The notes under the pieces were generated by a model. That model was not told the DNA's origin, did no database searches, and saw only the letters and a program-made list of their open reading frames with translations. From the NCBI RefSeq assembly GCF_900110025.1, contig NZ_FOCE01000005.1, forward strand, positions 124,001 to 188,000: DNA of 64,000 bases, read 5' to 3'. A program made the position numbers and the translations under genes. The stretch's first letter is position 1; every line of letters starts with the position of its first letter. This DNA is from Gemmobacter aquatilis (GTDB lineage: Bacteria; Pseudomonadota; Alphaproteobacteria; Rhodobacterales; Rhodobacteraceae). This document shows positions 1-8,033 of the stretch, one piece after another.

Positions 1-56
1 CCATAGTATTTCTGAACGTCACGGAATTCGATCATCGTGGGTTTTTCGGTGGTCAC
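1..56 (-). CDS. ABC transporter ATP-binding protein, N-terminal fragment (PotA-like)
   Basis: Only the first codons are inside the window. Read on the minus strand from a GTG at 56 or an in-frame ATG at 35, they give MIEFRDVQKYYG, a typical opening strand of an ABC ATPase. The GTG overlaps the TGA stop of the upstream permease gene, which indicates translational coupling, so this is inferred to be the energising subunit of the same importer. The Walker motifs lie outside the window, so substrate class rests on the neighbouring permeases. Confidence 0.75.
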   Translation of the reverse strand, partial: MTTEKPTMIEFRDVQKYY

Positions 57-862
57 AGGAAGCCTCCGGTATCCTTGGCGCCGGTTTTCGCGATGCCGCG
101 GCGGCGGAAATATTCAGCAATGGTCAGCAGCAGGATCGACAGGCAGACGAGGACGAACCCCAGTGCCATGATCGACGGCACCCGCTGCGGGAAGCGGAAC
201 TGCCCGAAGATATAGACGGACAGCACCGTCTGATTGCCCCCCAGGAAATAGGCCACGATGAATTCATCGAGCGAGATGGTGAAGGCAATCAGCAGCGACG
301 AGATGATGCCGGGCATCACCAGCGGCAGGATGATCAGCCGGAAGGTGGAAGCCGGGGTTTCGCCCAGATCATAGGCCGCCTCTTCCAGCGAGCGATCCAG
401 CGACTGGAAGGCCGAGGACAGGATCGCCACCGCATAGGGCGTACAGATCAGCACATGGCCGATGATGATGGTGAAGATCGACAGCTTCACCCCCATGCCG
501 ATCAGGATGACCAGCAGCGCCATGGACATGATCATTTCCGGCAGCACCAGCGGCAGCATGATCAGGCCCAGAATGCCGCCCTTGCCCGGAAACTTGTAAC
601 GGGTGGTGGCCCGGGCGCCGAAGATGCCCAGCAGGGTGGAGAACAGCGCCGAAGACACCGCGATGGTCAGCGAGTTCTTGAAGGCGATCCAGAGTTGCTG
701 GTCGTTCCACATCTCGACAAACCAGCTTGTGGTGAACCCGCTGAGCGGGAAGGCAATCACCCGGCTGTCATTGAAGGCGAAGATCGGCAGCAGCGCGATC
801 GGCGCGTAAAGGAAGATCAGATAGGCGATGGCATAGGTTTTGAGTGCGGGGCTTTTCTTCAC
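53..862 (-). CDS. ABC transporter permease, PotC/PotI-like
   Basis: 269 residues starting at a GTG that overlaps the stop of the preceding permease. About six hydrophobic segments are visible, beginning with the first around residues 8-30. The inner-membrane permease (EAA) loop lies near residues 160-180, with 'EEAAYDLGETP' followed by a hydrophobic helix. 'FTISLDEFIVAYFLGG' near residue 195 is characteristic of PotC-type permeases of spermidine/putrescine-class importers. It would pair with the PotB-like permease upstream to form the transmembrane channel. The true substrate (polyamine or another small cation) cannot be told from sequence, and the binding protein is not in this window. Confidence 0.9.
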   Translation of the reverse strand: MKKSPALKTYAIAYLIFLYAPIALLPIFAFNDSRVIAFPLSGFTTSWFVEMWNDQQLWIAFKNSLTIAVSSALFSTLLGIFGARATTRYKFPGKGGILGLIMLPLVLPEMIMSMALLVILIGMGVKLSIFTIIIGHVLICTPYAVAILSSAFQSLDRSLEEAAYDLGETPASTFRLIILPLVMPGIISSLLIAFTISLDEFIVAYFLGGNQTVLSVYIFGQFRFPQRVPSIMALGFVLVCLSILLLTIAEYFRRRGIAKTGAKDTGGFL

Positions 863-1749
863 TTGCTCTGCCCTTTCAGGAAGCGCTTGTTCAGCAGCAG
901 GAACAGCACCGATACAGCCGCCACGATCACCATGGCCGTCACCGCGATGGCAGACCCCATCGCCTTGTCGTTCTGCTTGAGCATCTTCACCTCGATCATG
1001 TTGGCGATCATCGGGATCTTGCCGCCGCCGATCAGTTCGGGGGTCACATAGTCGCCGATGGTCGGGATGAACACGATCAGCACCGCGGCAATCACCCCCG
1101 GCATCGACAGCGGCAGGGTGACGCGCCAGAAGGTGAGGAACTTGCTTTCGCCCAGATCCTGCCCCGCCTCCAGCAGCGACCGGTCGATCTTTTCAAGGCT
1201 GACGAAGATCGGCAGGATGGCGAAGGGCGCATAGGCATGGGCCAGCGTGGCCACCATGGAGCCGACAGAATAGTTGATCACCGTCAGCGGCTCGTCGATG
1301 ATGCCAAGGCTCATCAGGCCGGAATTGATCACGCCGTTATAGCCGAGGATCACTTTCCACATGAACACGCGGATCAGATACGAGGTCCAGAACGGGATGG
1401 TGATCAGGAACAGCCACAGCGCCTTGCGCTGTTGCGATACCCCGAAGCTGACGAAATAGGCCACGGGATAGGCCAGCAGCACGGTGATCAGCGTCACCGT
1501 CATCGACACGATCAAGGAACGCAGCATGATCGCCTGATAGATCTTGCCGGTCCAGACCTCGATATAGTTGTTGAAGGTGAACCCGGCAGAGGCGCCGGTC
1601 TTGCTGTCGATCATCAAGGAATAGACGACGACGGCGAAAAGTGGCGCTGCCAGCAGCAGCGTGGCGTAGAGTGCGGTCGGCGAGACCAGCATCAACCCCT
1701 TGGCGGCTTCCGTATCACGGAAGCGGCCTCGTGAATTGCCTTTGTCCAT
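859..1749 (-). CDS. ABC transporter permease, PotB/PotH-like
   Basis: 296 residues. An AGGGGG Shine-Dalgarno lies just before two adjacent ATGs (1752 and 1749). I chose the second because it gives the better spacing; open frame continues upstream but is not protein-like. A basic N-terminus is followed by a membrane segment at about residues 22-45, further hydrophobic helices, and the EAA loop 'LLEAGQDLGESKFLTFWRV'. Nearby 'GDYVTPELIGG' is typical of the PotB branch. The stop overlaps the GTG of the PotC-like gene. It is first in the visible operon, so its promoter should lie in the 258 bases upstream. Confidence 0.9.
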   Translation of the reverse strand: MDKGNSRGRFRDTEAAKGLMLVSPTALYATLLLAAPLFAVVVYSLMIDSKTGASAGFTFNNYIEVWTGKIYQAIMLRSLIVSMTVTLITVLLAYPVAYFVSFGVSQQRKALWLFLITIPFWTSYLIRVFMWKVILGYNGVINSGLMSLGIIDEPLTVINYSVGSMVATLAHAYAPFAILPIFVSLEKIDRSLLEAGQDLGESKFLTFWRVTLPLSMPGVIAAVLIVFIPTIGDYVTPELIGGGKIPMIANMIEVKMLKQNDKAMGSAIAVTAMVIVAAVSVLFLLLNKRFLKGQSK

Positions 1750-1908
1750 CATGCCCCCTGTTGGATGCCTTATTTTCTGGCGATAAACGGCTTGTTTTCC
1801 AAATTTCTGGCATAGGCCCCTGCACAAGGAAAGGGGACAAATCTGCCAGACCGGCCTTTCCGCAGGGGAATAAGCAGAACGAAACATGACAATTGCATGA
1901 TTTCAAAG

Positions 1909-1936
1909 ACGAAAAAAATTTGATCATTTTTTTCGT
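1909..1936. repeat. AT-rich perfect inverted repeat upstream of the permease operon
   Basis: A 10-base arm (ACGAAAAAAA, 1909-1918) is repeated as its exact complement at 1927-1936 around the 8-base centre TTTGATCA. The surrounding intergenic region (1753-2007, no gene seen) also holds a short hairpin, AGGGGC/GCCCCT with loop CGCAA, at about 1941-1957. The AT-rich palindrome could be a rho-independent-like terminator for the MocR gene, which ends at 2008, or an operator of the transporter operon. Sequence alone does not decide. Confidence 0.5.
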
Positions 1937-2007
1937 GCGCAGGGGCCGCAAGCCCCTCCCGAGGCACCCTGCCCGTTTCTTTGGCGTCGGAAAAATCGCC
2001 CGCGTGC

Positions 2008-3423
2008 CTAGACAGCCATATCCGAGGGCGGGCGGCGCAGCAGTCGGGCCAGTGTGGCCAGCGCCTGATCATAGCGCGGCAAGGGCACCGAACCGCCAAC
2101 CGCGATGCGCAGCGCATGGGGCGCGCGACCATGGATCAGCGCATATTCGTCGGCCTGCCGCACCAGCACGCCCTCCGCCTCGGCGGTGCGCGCGAAGGTC
2201 GAGGCCCGCCAGCCGGTGGGCAGCGGCAGCCAGACGAAGGGCAGGCCCGGCTGCCAGCTCAGCTCGAACCCGCCAAGCGCATTGACCATCGCCTGCAACC
2301 GCTCCGAAAACGCCGCCTGCACCTTGCGCCGCAACATCTCGGCCGCACCGCTTTCCATCAGATCCAGCACCAGATCCGACACCGGACGCGCCAGCGCGAA
2401 GAAGCCGTGCTGCGCCGTCAGCCGCCCCGCCTCGCCCATCCCCGCCGGGCAGATGACATAACCAAAGCGCAGCGCCGCAGACAGGCTTTTGGACAGCGAG
2501 CCGACATACCATGTCCGCTCGGGCGCCAGCGCCCGCAGCGAGGGCAGGCTGCTTTCGGCGATGGAATAGCAATCATCCTCAACCACTTGCAGATCATAGC
2601 GGCGGGCGATGGCCATGATCTCGGCCCGGCGGGCGGCGGGCATCCGGCTGGCGGTGGGGTTCTGCGCCTCGGGTGTCAGCACAAGGATCTGCGCGCCGTG
2701 GCGCCGACAGGCCGCCTCCAGCGCCTCGGGGATCATGCCCTGCGCGTCGATCTCTACCCCCACCATCTCGGCCCGCGCCAGCCGCGCGGCATGACGGATG
2801 CCCGGATAGGCCAGATCTTCGGTCAGGATCACCGGGCGATCGCCGCGCAGGCAGCACAGGAACACCAGAAGCAGCGCATTCTGCCCGCCATGTGTCAGCG
2901 CGATATCCTCGGGGGTGACGGCGCCGAGCAGCCGGTCCGACAGCCAGTCGCAGATCGCCGCGCGCAACGGCGCCTCGTCGCGCTGGGTCGGATAGTCGAT
3001 CCAGGCAGCATCCAGCCCCGCACTCATCCCGCGGCCCAGCCGATCCAGCGCCGCCGCGAAGGCCGCGCCCTGCCCCACATCCGGCAATTGCGGTGAGCGC
3101 AGATCGACCAGCCACGGCTCGGATTTCAGATCCCGTTCCTGAAACAGCGCCTGGGTCGGCCCCAGACGCGGCGCCCGTGCGGCGACGAAGGTGCCCCGCC
3201 CGACGGTCGCCGCCAGCAGCCCTTCCTGCGTGGACAATTGGTAAGCCCGGCTCACCGTGCCGGGCGTCACCTGCAACGTCCAGGCCAGATCGCGCACCGT
3301 GGGCAATTGCGTGCCCGGCGGCAATTCGCCCGCGCGGATCGCTTCGCGCAGCGCCCGCGTCAGGGCGAGGTATTTCGGACCGGGATACAGGCTCAGGTCA
3401 GGATGCCAAGTTGTAACAGTCAC
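2008..3423 (-). CDS. MocR-family regulator (GntR HTH fused to aminotransferase-like domain)
   Basis: 471 residues from a GTG preceded by AGAGGA with a good spacer. An upstream in-frame ATG would run into the operator region and was rejected. The N-terminal ~75 residues are a winged helix of GntR type ('LPTVRDLAWTLQVTPGTVSR'). The rest is a fold-type I PLP domain, with 'EAQNPTASRMP' and the PLP-lysine context 'YVGSLSKSLSAALRFGY' near residues 305-320. MocR proteins bind direct repeats and sense PLP-linked or amino ligands. It is divergent from a DUF1127 gene across a region with two ATTGTATCA direct repeats, so it probably controls that gene and itself. The effector is unknown; a role over the downstream transporter is possible but unproven. 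Confidence 0.9.
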   Translation of the reverse strand: MTVTTWHPDLSLYPGPKYLALTRALREAIRAGELPPGTQLPTVRDLAWTLQVTPGTVSRAYQLSTQEGLLAATVGRGTFVAARAPRLGPTQALFQERDLKSEPWLVDLRSPQLPDVGQGAAFAAALDRLGRGMSAGLDAAWIDYPTQRDEAPLRAAICDWLSDRLLGAVTPEDIALTHGGQNALLLVFLCCLRGDRPVILTEDLAYPGIRHAARLARAEMVGVEIDAQGMIPEALEAACRRHGAQILVLTPEAQNPTASRMPAARRAEIMAIARRYDLQVVEDDCYSIAESSLPSLRALAPERTWYVGSLSKSLSAALRFGYVICPAGMGEAGRLTAQHGFFALARPVSDLVLDLMESGAAEMLRRKVQAAFSERLQAMVNALGGFELSWQPGLPFVWLPLPTGWRASTFARTAEAEGVLVRQADEYALIHGRAPHALRIAVGGSVPLPRYDQALATLARLLRRPPSDMAV

Positions 3424-3452
3424 AATGTTCCTCTGGCGGCGGCACAATTCAT

Positions 3453-3491
3453 ATTGTATCACATCTATACGCAATTACGCGCATTGTATCA
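3453..3491. promoter_or_regulatory. Candidate MocR operator: two direct repeats
   Basis: ATTGTATCA occurs at 3453-3461 and again in the same orientation at 3483-3491, 30 bases apart (about three helical turns). It lies between the divergent MocR (GTG at 3423) and DUF1127 (ATG at 3509) starts. MocR regulators such as GabR and PdxR are known to use direct repeats overlapping divergent promoters. Assignment to this regulator is inference. Confidence 0.6.
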
Positions 3492-3508
3492 ACACAAAAG
3501 GTGCTCCC

Positions 3509-3736
3509 ATGGCCCGGTCACAGCTGACCGCCCCGTCGCTGATCCTCTCCAACGTGCAGCCTCTGCCGCCGGTTTCGCGTATCGTCATCGCGCTGGCCCA
3601 GACTGTCCTCACTTGGGATCTGCGCCGCCATGGCCGCCGCGCCCTGCGCAATCTCGATCCGCATCTGCTGCGCGATATCGGGCTGACCGAACAGGCCGCC
3701 GCCGTCGAGGCCGAAAAGCCCTTCTGGCAGGACTGA
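3509..3736 (+). CDS. DUF1127 small protein
   Basis: 75 residues. A hydrophobic helix at about residues 18-37 is followed by the DUF1127 signature: a basic helix 'RRHGRRALRNLDPHLLRDIGLT' (given here in words as RRALRNLD then PHLLRDIGLT) at residues 39-60. The family is abundant in alphaproteobacteria. Some members bind RNA or affect carbon and stress physiology, but most are uncharacterised. The gene is monocistronic between a MocR-type operator and a strong terminator, so the divergent MocR protein is its likely regulator. Confidence 0.85.
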   Translation: MARSQLTAPSLILSNVQPLPPVSRIVIALAQTVLTWDLRRHGRRALRNLDPHLLRDIGLTEQAAAVEAEKPFWQD

Positions 3737-3768
3737 CCTGCCCATCCTTCCCTGATTACCCCCAGACT

Positions 3769-3794
3769 GGGGCCGGGTTTCCGGCCCCTTTTTT
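3769..3794 (+). terminator. Rho-independent terminator of the DUF1127 gene
   Basis: An eight-base GC stem (GGGGCCGG/CCGGCCCC) with a four-base loop is followed by six T residues. It lies 33 bases after the DUF1127 stop codon. Confidence 0.9.
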
Positions 3795-3830
3795 CATGTC
3801 CGGCTGGCCACACGGCAAGGGGCAATGCCC

Positions 3831-3861
3831 AAAAGCAAAAGGCCCGCGCAGGGCGCGGGCC
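3831..3861 (-). terminator. Rho-independent terminator of rplM-rpsI
   Basis: On the minus strand, a perfect nine-base stem (GGCCCGCGC/GCGCGGGCC, 3841-3861, three-base loop) is followed by TTTTGCTTTT. It begins 23 bases beyond the rpsI stop and faces the DUF1127 terminator, so the two convergent units are insulated from each other. Confidence 0.9.
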
Positions 3862-3884
3862 TCTCCATCGCCAAAGGCGAAATA

Positions 3885-4376
3885 TCAGCGCTTCGAGAAC
3901 TGGAACGAGCGGCGGGCTTTGGCCTTGCCGTATTTCTTGCGTTCCACGACGCGCGAGTCGCGGGTCAGGAAGCCAGCAGCCTTCAGCGCGCCCCGCAGGG
4001 TGGGCTCATAGATCTGCAGCGCTTTCGAAATGCCGTGCTTCACCGCACCGGCCTGACCCGACAGGCCACCACCGGCCACGGTCGCGAACACGTCGAACTG
4101 GCCTTCGACATTGGCAACCGTGAAGGGCTGGCGCAGGATCATCTGCAGCACCGGACGGGCGAAGTAGACGGCCATTTCCTTGCCGTTCACCACGACCTTG
4201 CCGGAACCCGGCTTGATCCAGACGCGGGCAACCGCGTCCTTCCGCTTGCCGGTCGCATAGGAGCGGCCGAGCGAATCGCGCTTGGGCTCACGCGGGGCCG
4301 CCACTGCGGCAGCAGCCGGAGCCGCAGCGCCCGAGACGGCCGATTTCAGATCGTCGAGGGATTTGATGTCAGCCAT
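3885..4376 (-). CDS. rpsI: 30S ribosomal protein S9
   Basis: 163 residues. The conserved S9 core starts near residue 38 ('[19 protein letters not shown]') and ends with the invariant basic tail '[10 protein letters not shown]', which reaches the ribosomal P-site. An alanine-rich N-terminal extension of about 35 residues precedes the core, as is usual in alphaproteobacterial S9. The start lies two bases after the rplM stop, so the two are co-translated in the standard rplM-rpsI operon. Confidence 0.98.
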   Translation of the reverse strand: MADIKSLDDLKSAVSGAAAPAAAAVAAPREPKRDSLGRSYATGKRKDAVARVWIKPGSGKVVVNGKEMAVYFARPVLQMILRQPFTVANVEGQFDVFATVAGGGLSGQAGAVKHGISKALQIYEPTLRGALKAAGFLTRDSRVVERKKYGKAKARRSFQFSKR

Positions 4377-4378
4377 GA

Positions 4379-4843
4379 TCAGGCGCTCCGGGTGTTTTTC
4401 GGGTTCAGAGCCTTCACGTCGAGGACGCTCGGCTGCTGGGCTTCATGCGGGTGCTCGGTGCCCGCATAGACGCGCAGGTTGGTCATCTGCTTGGCGCCCA
4501 GCGAGTTGCGGGTGATCATGCGCTCAACCGCCTTGACCACGACGCGCTCGGGGTGGTTGCCTTCCAGCACCTGACGCGCGGTGCGGAACTTGATGCCGCC
4601 CGGGTGGCCGGTGTGCCAGTAATAGCGCTTGTCGTTGCGCTTGTTGCCGGTCATCTGCACCTTGTCGGCATTGATGACGATCACGTTGTCACCCATGTCC
4701 ATATGGGGCGTGAAGGTCGGCTTGTTCTTGCCGCGCAGGATATTGGCGACGATCGTGGCGAGGCGGCCCAGAACGACGCCTTCGGCGTCGATCAGGATCC
4801 ACTTCTTCTCGATATCCGCCGGAGTAGCGGTGAAGGTTTTCAT
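4379..4843 (-). CDS. rplM: 50S ribosomal protein L13
   Basis: 154 residues beginning [15 protein letters not shown], the standard alphaproteobacterial L13 start. The frame is open further upstream but that sequence is not L13-like. The L13 signature region '[19 protein letters not shown]' is at about residues 26-45. L13 is an early-assembly large-subunit protein. The Shine-Dalgarno is weak here (GGGTTCC). It is the first gene of the rplM-rpsI operon; its promoter should lie in 4844-4990, which is AT-richer than its surroundings and holds a small inverted repeat GGTAT-CAAT-ATACC at 4974-4987. Confidence 0.98.
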   Translation of the reverse strand: MKTFTATPADIEKKWILIDAEGVVLGRLATIVANILRGKNKPTFTPHMDMGDNVIVINADKVQMTGNKRNDKRYYWHTGHPGGIKFRTARQVLEGNHPERVVVKAVERMITRNSLGAKQMTNLRVYAGTEHPHEAQQPSVLDVKALNPKNTRSA

Positions 4844-4997
4844 AGCGGAACCCATGGAAAGAGGGAGGCATCTGCCCCCGGTATCTCGGATGGCGGCTTT
4901 TCCGCCATTTCCCGCCACAGGTCAACCCGCCAACCCACAATAAAACACCACAAAACCAATGCCTTACAAATTAGGTATCAATATACCCCAAATCCGC

Positions 4998-5020
4998 CCC
5001 TTCATCTTGGCCCAAATATC
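4998..5020. repeat. Dispersed intergenic repeat, copy 1 (CATCTTGGCCCAAATAT type)
   Basis: The stretch TTCATCTTGGCCCAAATATC, with flanking CC, recurs at 51134-51156 and, with two or three changes, at 55830-55849. A reverse-oriented relative is at 55786-55805. All copies are intergenic. This copy sits between the rplM promoter region and the end of the convergently placed SseB-like gene. Confidence 0.7.
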
Positions 5021-5089
5021 CCCGCCGGAGGCAAAACGGAGCCAAGCGGCCGCAAGGCCGCGCAGGCGACCTCGAAGACCTGCCGCCTG

Positions 5090-5107
5090 CCAGGCGGCTC
5101 CGCCTGG
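5090..5107 (-). terminator. Hairpin downstream of the SseB-like gene
   Basis: CCAGGCGG and CCGCCTGG form a perfect eight-base stem with a two-base centre just after the stop codon at 5116. No T-tract follows, so termination efficiency is uncertain. Confidence 0.45.
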
Positions 5108-5115
5108 TCAGCGGC

Positions 5116-5901
5116 TCAGCGCAGCACCGGCGGCTTGTCGGGGTTCATGCCGGGGGCCTGGGGCGCAGATGGCTCTTGCGCCACAGGTTCGGGTAGATCG
5201 AAGCGCAGCGCCACGCGCGCCATGGCCTGTGCGGCGATCTCGTCCGAGGCGAGGAATGCCACATCCATCTCGCCCGCCTCGACGCCGGAAAAGGTCAGCG
5301 CCTCGGCACTGGCCCGCGCCAGCGCCGCCTGCGCCCCTGCCACCGCGTCGATGAAGGCCAGCATATGGCCGCGCCGCCCACCCTCATAGGTCACCGCGGC
5401 CAGCAGCGCATGGGCCGCCAGCCCGCCAGCGCGGGCAAGTTTGGCATCCAGCCCGGCAATCAGCGCCTCGGGCAGACCTTTGGGCGGGTCGAACCGTTCG
5501 GGCAGCGCCTCGGCCTCTTCCGGCCCATGCGCCAGCGTTTCGGCCAGCCAGTCCACCGCAAAGGGCGGCAGCAGCATGGATGAGGGCGCCACGCCCAGAT
5601 TGATGCCCAGCCCGATCCCCTGCCCGGCCAGCAATTGCGCCACCACCCGCCCCGGCAGCGCCGCATAGGGCGCGGGGATGCCGGTGAACTTGCCCAGCCG
5701 CGCCTCGTTGTCGAAGATCAGCACGACCGGCCCGTCTTCCAGATCGAAGACCCGCGGCTCCAGAGTCTCGCCCACCGCCTCGGTGGCCAGCAACAGCACC
5801 ATCTCGCCATCGGCCAGCCGTTCATAGAAGCGCAGGCGCGGCGCGTCATCGCCATCGGCTGCGGCCACCATCGCCTCATAGGCGGCATCAAGCGGGGTCA
5901 T
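5116..5901 (-). CDS. SseB-family protein
   Basis: 261 residues, soluble and without a signal peptide. The N-terminal ~120 residues match the SseB N-terminal domain: 'RLRFYERLADGEMVLLL' near the start, a strand 'VFDLEDGPVVLIFDNEARL', then 'LPGRVVAQLLAGQGIGLGIN' around residues 80-105, followed by an alanine-rich C-terminal half. The domain is widespread and its biochemical role is not established; the original enterobacterial name reflects serine-sensitivity enhancement. It stands alone between ribosomal genes and a DNA-repair-type gene, so context adds little. Confidence 0.8.
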   Translation of the reverse strand: MTPLDAAYEAMVAAADGDDAPRLRFYERLADGEMVLLLATEAVGETLEPRVFDLEDGPVVLIFDNEARLGKFTGIPAPYAALPGRVVAQLLAGQGIGLGINLGVAPSSMLLPPFAVDWLAETLAHGPEEAEALPERFDPPKGLPEALIAGLDAKLARAGGLAAHALLAAVTYEGGRRGHMLAFIDAVAGAQAALARASAEALTFSGVEAGEMDVAFLASDEIAAQAMARVALRFDLPEPVAQEPSAPQAPGMNPDKPPVLR

Positions 5902-5997
5902 CGGGGCACCTCCTTGCAGATTTCCCTTCGCCTAGGACGAAGCGCGCGCCACGGCAAGCCCCTTGCCCGCCGATGCCCCCCGCGACATATCTGCCGC

Positions 5998-6588
5998 ATG
6001 GACAGCCTGCCCGACCGTATCCGCGCCTGCCGCCTGTGCGCCGGGCGTTTCGCCGCCACGGCCACGGCGCACGCGCCGCGCCCGGTTGTGTGGTTCGCGC
6101 CCGGGGCCAGCGTGCTGATTTCGGGGCAAGCGCCGGGCGCGCGGGTCCATGCCTCGGGCCAGCCCTTCACCGATCCATCGGGCGACCGGCTGCGCGACTG
6201 GCTGGGCATCGATGCCGCCACCTTTTACGACCGCTCGCGCATCGCCATCGTGCCTGCCGCCTTCTGCTTTCCCGGCTATGATGCCAAGGGCAGCGATCTG
6301 CCGCCGCCCGCACTCTGCCGCGCCACCTGGGGCGCGGAGGTGGATGCGGCGCTGCCGAATATCCGCCTGCGCGTCCTTGCGGGCAGCTATGCCCATCGCC
6401 GCCATCTTGGCCTGACCCAGCCCGTCGATGCGCTGGTGCGCGACTGGCGCCGCTTCGCGCCGGGCACGTTCGTGCTGCCCCACCCGTCCTGGCGCAACAG
6501 CGGCTGGCTGAAGCGCAACCCGTGGTTCGAGGCAGAGCTGCTGCCCGAATTGCGCGCCGCTCTGCAACAGGCGCTGGCCGCCAAGTGA
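5998..6588 (+). CDS. Uracil-DNA glycosylase family protein (4-Cys type)
   Basis: 196 residues. The start MDSLPDRIRACRLC places a Cys-x2-Cys pair at residues 11/14. A second pair separated by 16 residues ('AFC...ALC') completes a four-cysteine pattern like that of the iron-sulfur family 4/5 UDGs. The glycosylase motif 1 appears as 'SGQAPGARVHASGQPF' (usual form GEAPG), and motif 2 as 'LPHPSWRNSGWL'. Such enzymes excise uracil or other deaminated bases from DNA, and some relatives have narrower roles. Glutamine for the usual glutamate in motif 1 makes exact specificity uncertain. A minus-strand gene diverges upstream at 5901, leaving 96 bases for promoters. Confidence 0.8.
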   Translation: MDSLPDRIRACRLCAGRFAATATAHAPRPVVWFAPGASVLISGQAPGARVHASGQPFTDPSGDRLRDWLGIDAATFYDRSRIAIVPAAFCFPGYDAKGSDLPPPALCRATWGAEVDAALPNIRLRVLAGSYAHRRHLGLTQPVDALVRDWRRFAPGTFVLPHPSWRNSGWLKRNPWFEAELLPELRAALQQALAAK

Positions 6589-6653
6589 AAGCGCCGTTGT
6601 GAGCGGCGCGGCGGAGCGATACGACAGAACAAACGACCCCCGGCGGAGCCCTG

Positions 6654-7853
6654 ATGTATCGCGTATCTTCCTTCATCCCGCAATTCGCCTATGCTCTGCT
6701 GCTGGGCGCGGCGCTGGCGACGCTCTGGGTCAACCTTGCCCCGGCCACCTATTATGATGCGATGGAATGGCGGCTGGTGACCCTGCATCTGCCGGGCTGG
6801 CTGCTGGACAGCAATACCCGCGTGACGCTGATCTCGCTCACCTCGGATCTGCTGATGGCGCTGTTCTTCTTCCTGCTGGGCAAGGAGCTGTGGGAGGCGC
6901 ATCGGTTCGAGCGTGGCGCGCTGCATGGCGCGCGGGCGGCGCTGCCGCTGCTGGCGACGCTGGGCGCGCTGGCGGGCGGGGTGGCGGTCTGGCTGCTGAC
7001 CGCCGCGCTGATCGTGCGGGCCGAGGAGGCGGGCTTCGGCACCGGCTGGCCGGTGCCGCTGGGGGGCGATGTGGTGCTGTGCTATATCATCGGGCGGCGG
7101 GTGTTCGGCCCGGCCAGCCCGGCCTTGCATCTGCTGCTGCTGATCAGCATCGGCGCCAATCTGGCGGGGCTGCTGGCGCTGGGTCTGGCTTTCCCAGCGC
7201 AACCGCTGCGGCTGGTCTGGCTGATCCTACCGCTGGTGGCCAGCCTTGGCGTCTGGCTGCTGTGCGGCCGCCATGCCCGCGCCGGGCGCGAACGTGACCG
7301 CCAGCGCGCGCTGCATCTGTGGCCCTATCTGCTGGCTGGGGCGCTGAGCTGGATCGGCGTCGCCGCCTCGGGCTTGCCCGGCGCGCTGGGGCTGTTGCCG
7401 GTGATCCCGGCGATCCCCCATGCGGACCGGTCTTTTGGCCTGTTCGCGGAAGCCGAGGAACTGCTGCATGACCCGCTGAACCGCATCGCGCATCTGCTGG
7501 TGCGGCCGATCCTGCTGACGCTGTTCCTGTTCGGGCTGACGCGCGGCGGCGTCGATCTGGGAGCTTTTGCCCCCACCACGCTGGTCACGCTGGCGGCGTT
7601 CTGGATCGGCAAGCCGATGGGGCTGATCGCGGCCACGCTGCTGGCCACCCGCCGCCTGCGCCTGCCGCTGCCCGAAGGCGTTAGTCTGGCCGACATGGCG
7701 CGGATCGCGGGGCTGATGGGTATCGGCTTCACCGTGCCGCTGGTCGCGCTGGACAGTGCACTGCCCGGCGGCGCCATGGCCGAGGCGGCCCGGCTGGGCC
7801 TGCTGGTCAGCCTGCTGGCCACCGCGCTTGTGCTGCTGCGCCGCCCCCGCTGA
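6654..7853 (+). CDS. nhaA: NhaA-family sodium/proton antiporter homologue, variant active site
   Basis: 399 residues with about 12 hydrophobic segments. NhaA landmarks are retained: 'ALFFFLLGKEL' (residues 69-79, like the GLE motif region), 'FWIGKPMGL' (K320, equivalent to E. coli K300), and 'LMGIGFTVPLVALDSAL' (like GIGFTMSIF). Aligning TM4-TM5 by eye, D139 in 'LGGDVVLCYIIG' corresponds to D133 of E. coli NhaA. The essential D163-D164 pair is replaced by A168-N169 in 'ISIGANLAGLL'. Classical electrogenic Na+/H+ exchange depends on those aspartates, so transport mode or ion may differ. It is preceded by a GGCGGAGCC ribosome-binding site and is separate from the capsule genes downstream. Confidence 0.8.
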   Translation: MYRVSSFIPQFAYALLLGAALATLWVNLAPATYYDAMEWRLVTLHLPGWLLDSNTRVTLISLTSDLLMALFFFLLGKELWEAHRFERGALHGARAALPLLATLGALAGGVAVWLLTAALIVRAEEAGFGTGWPVPLGGDVVLCYIIGRRVFGPASPALHLLLLISIGANLAGLLALGLAFPAQPLRLVWLILPLVASLGVWLLCGRHARAGRERDRQRALHLWPYLLAGALSWIGVAASGLPGALGLLPVIPAIPHADRSFGLFAEAEELLHDPLNRIAHLLVRPILLTLFLFGLTRGGVDLGAFAPTTLVTLAAFWIGKPMGLIAATLLATRRLRLPLPEGVSLADMARIAGLMGIGFTVPLVALDSALPGGAMAEAARLGLLVSLLATALVLLRRPR

Positions 7854-8033
7854 GGCCCGCCCGCCACACGGCAGAGTGATTGCCAAGCGCCCGCCTGTGC
7901 TGACATAATGCTGCCTGAAAGGCGGCTTATCTCCCGTCTGGCAGACGCAGTGACCAAAAGTTAAGAAAGATACCTTATCCGGGACATAACCGGAACGGTG
8001 CGCGCCGCCCACAGGCGGCGAAGCGAGGCGTGG

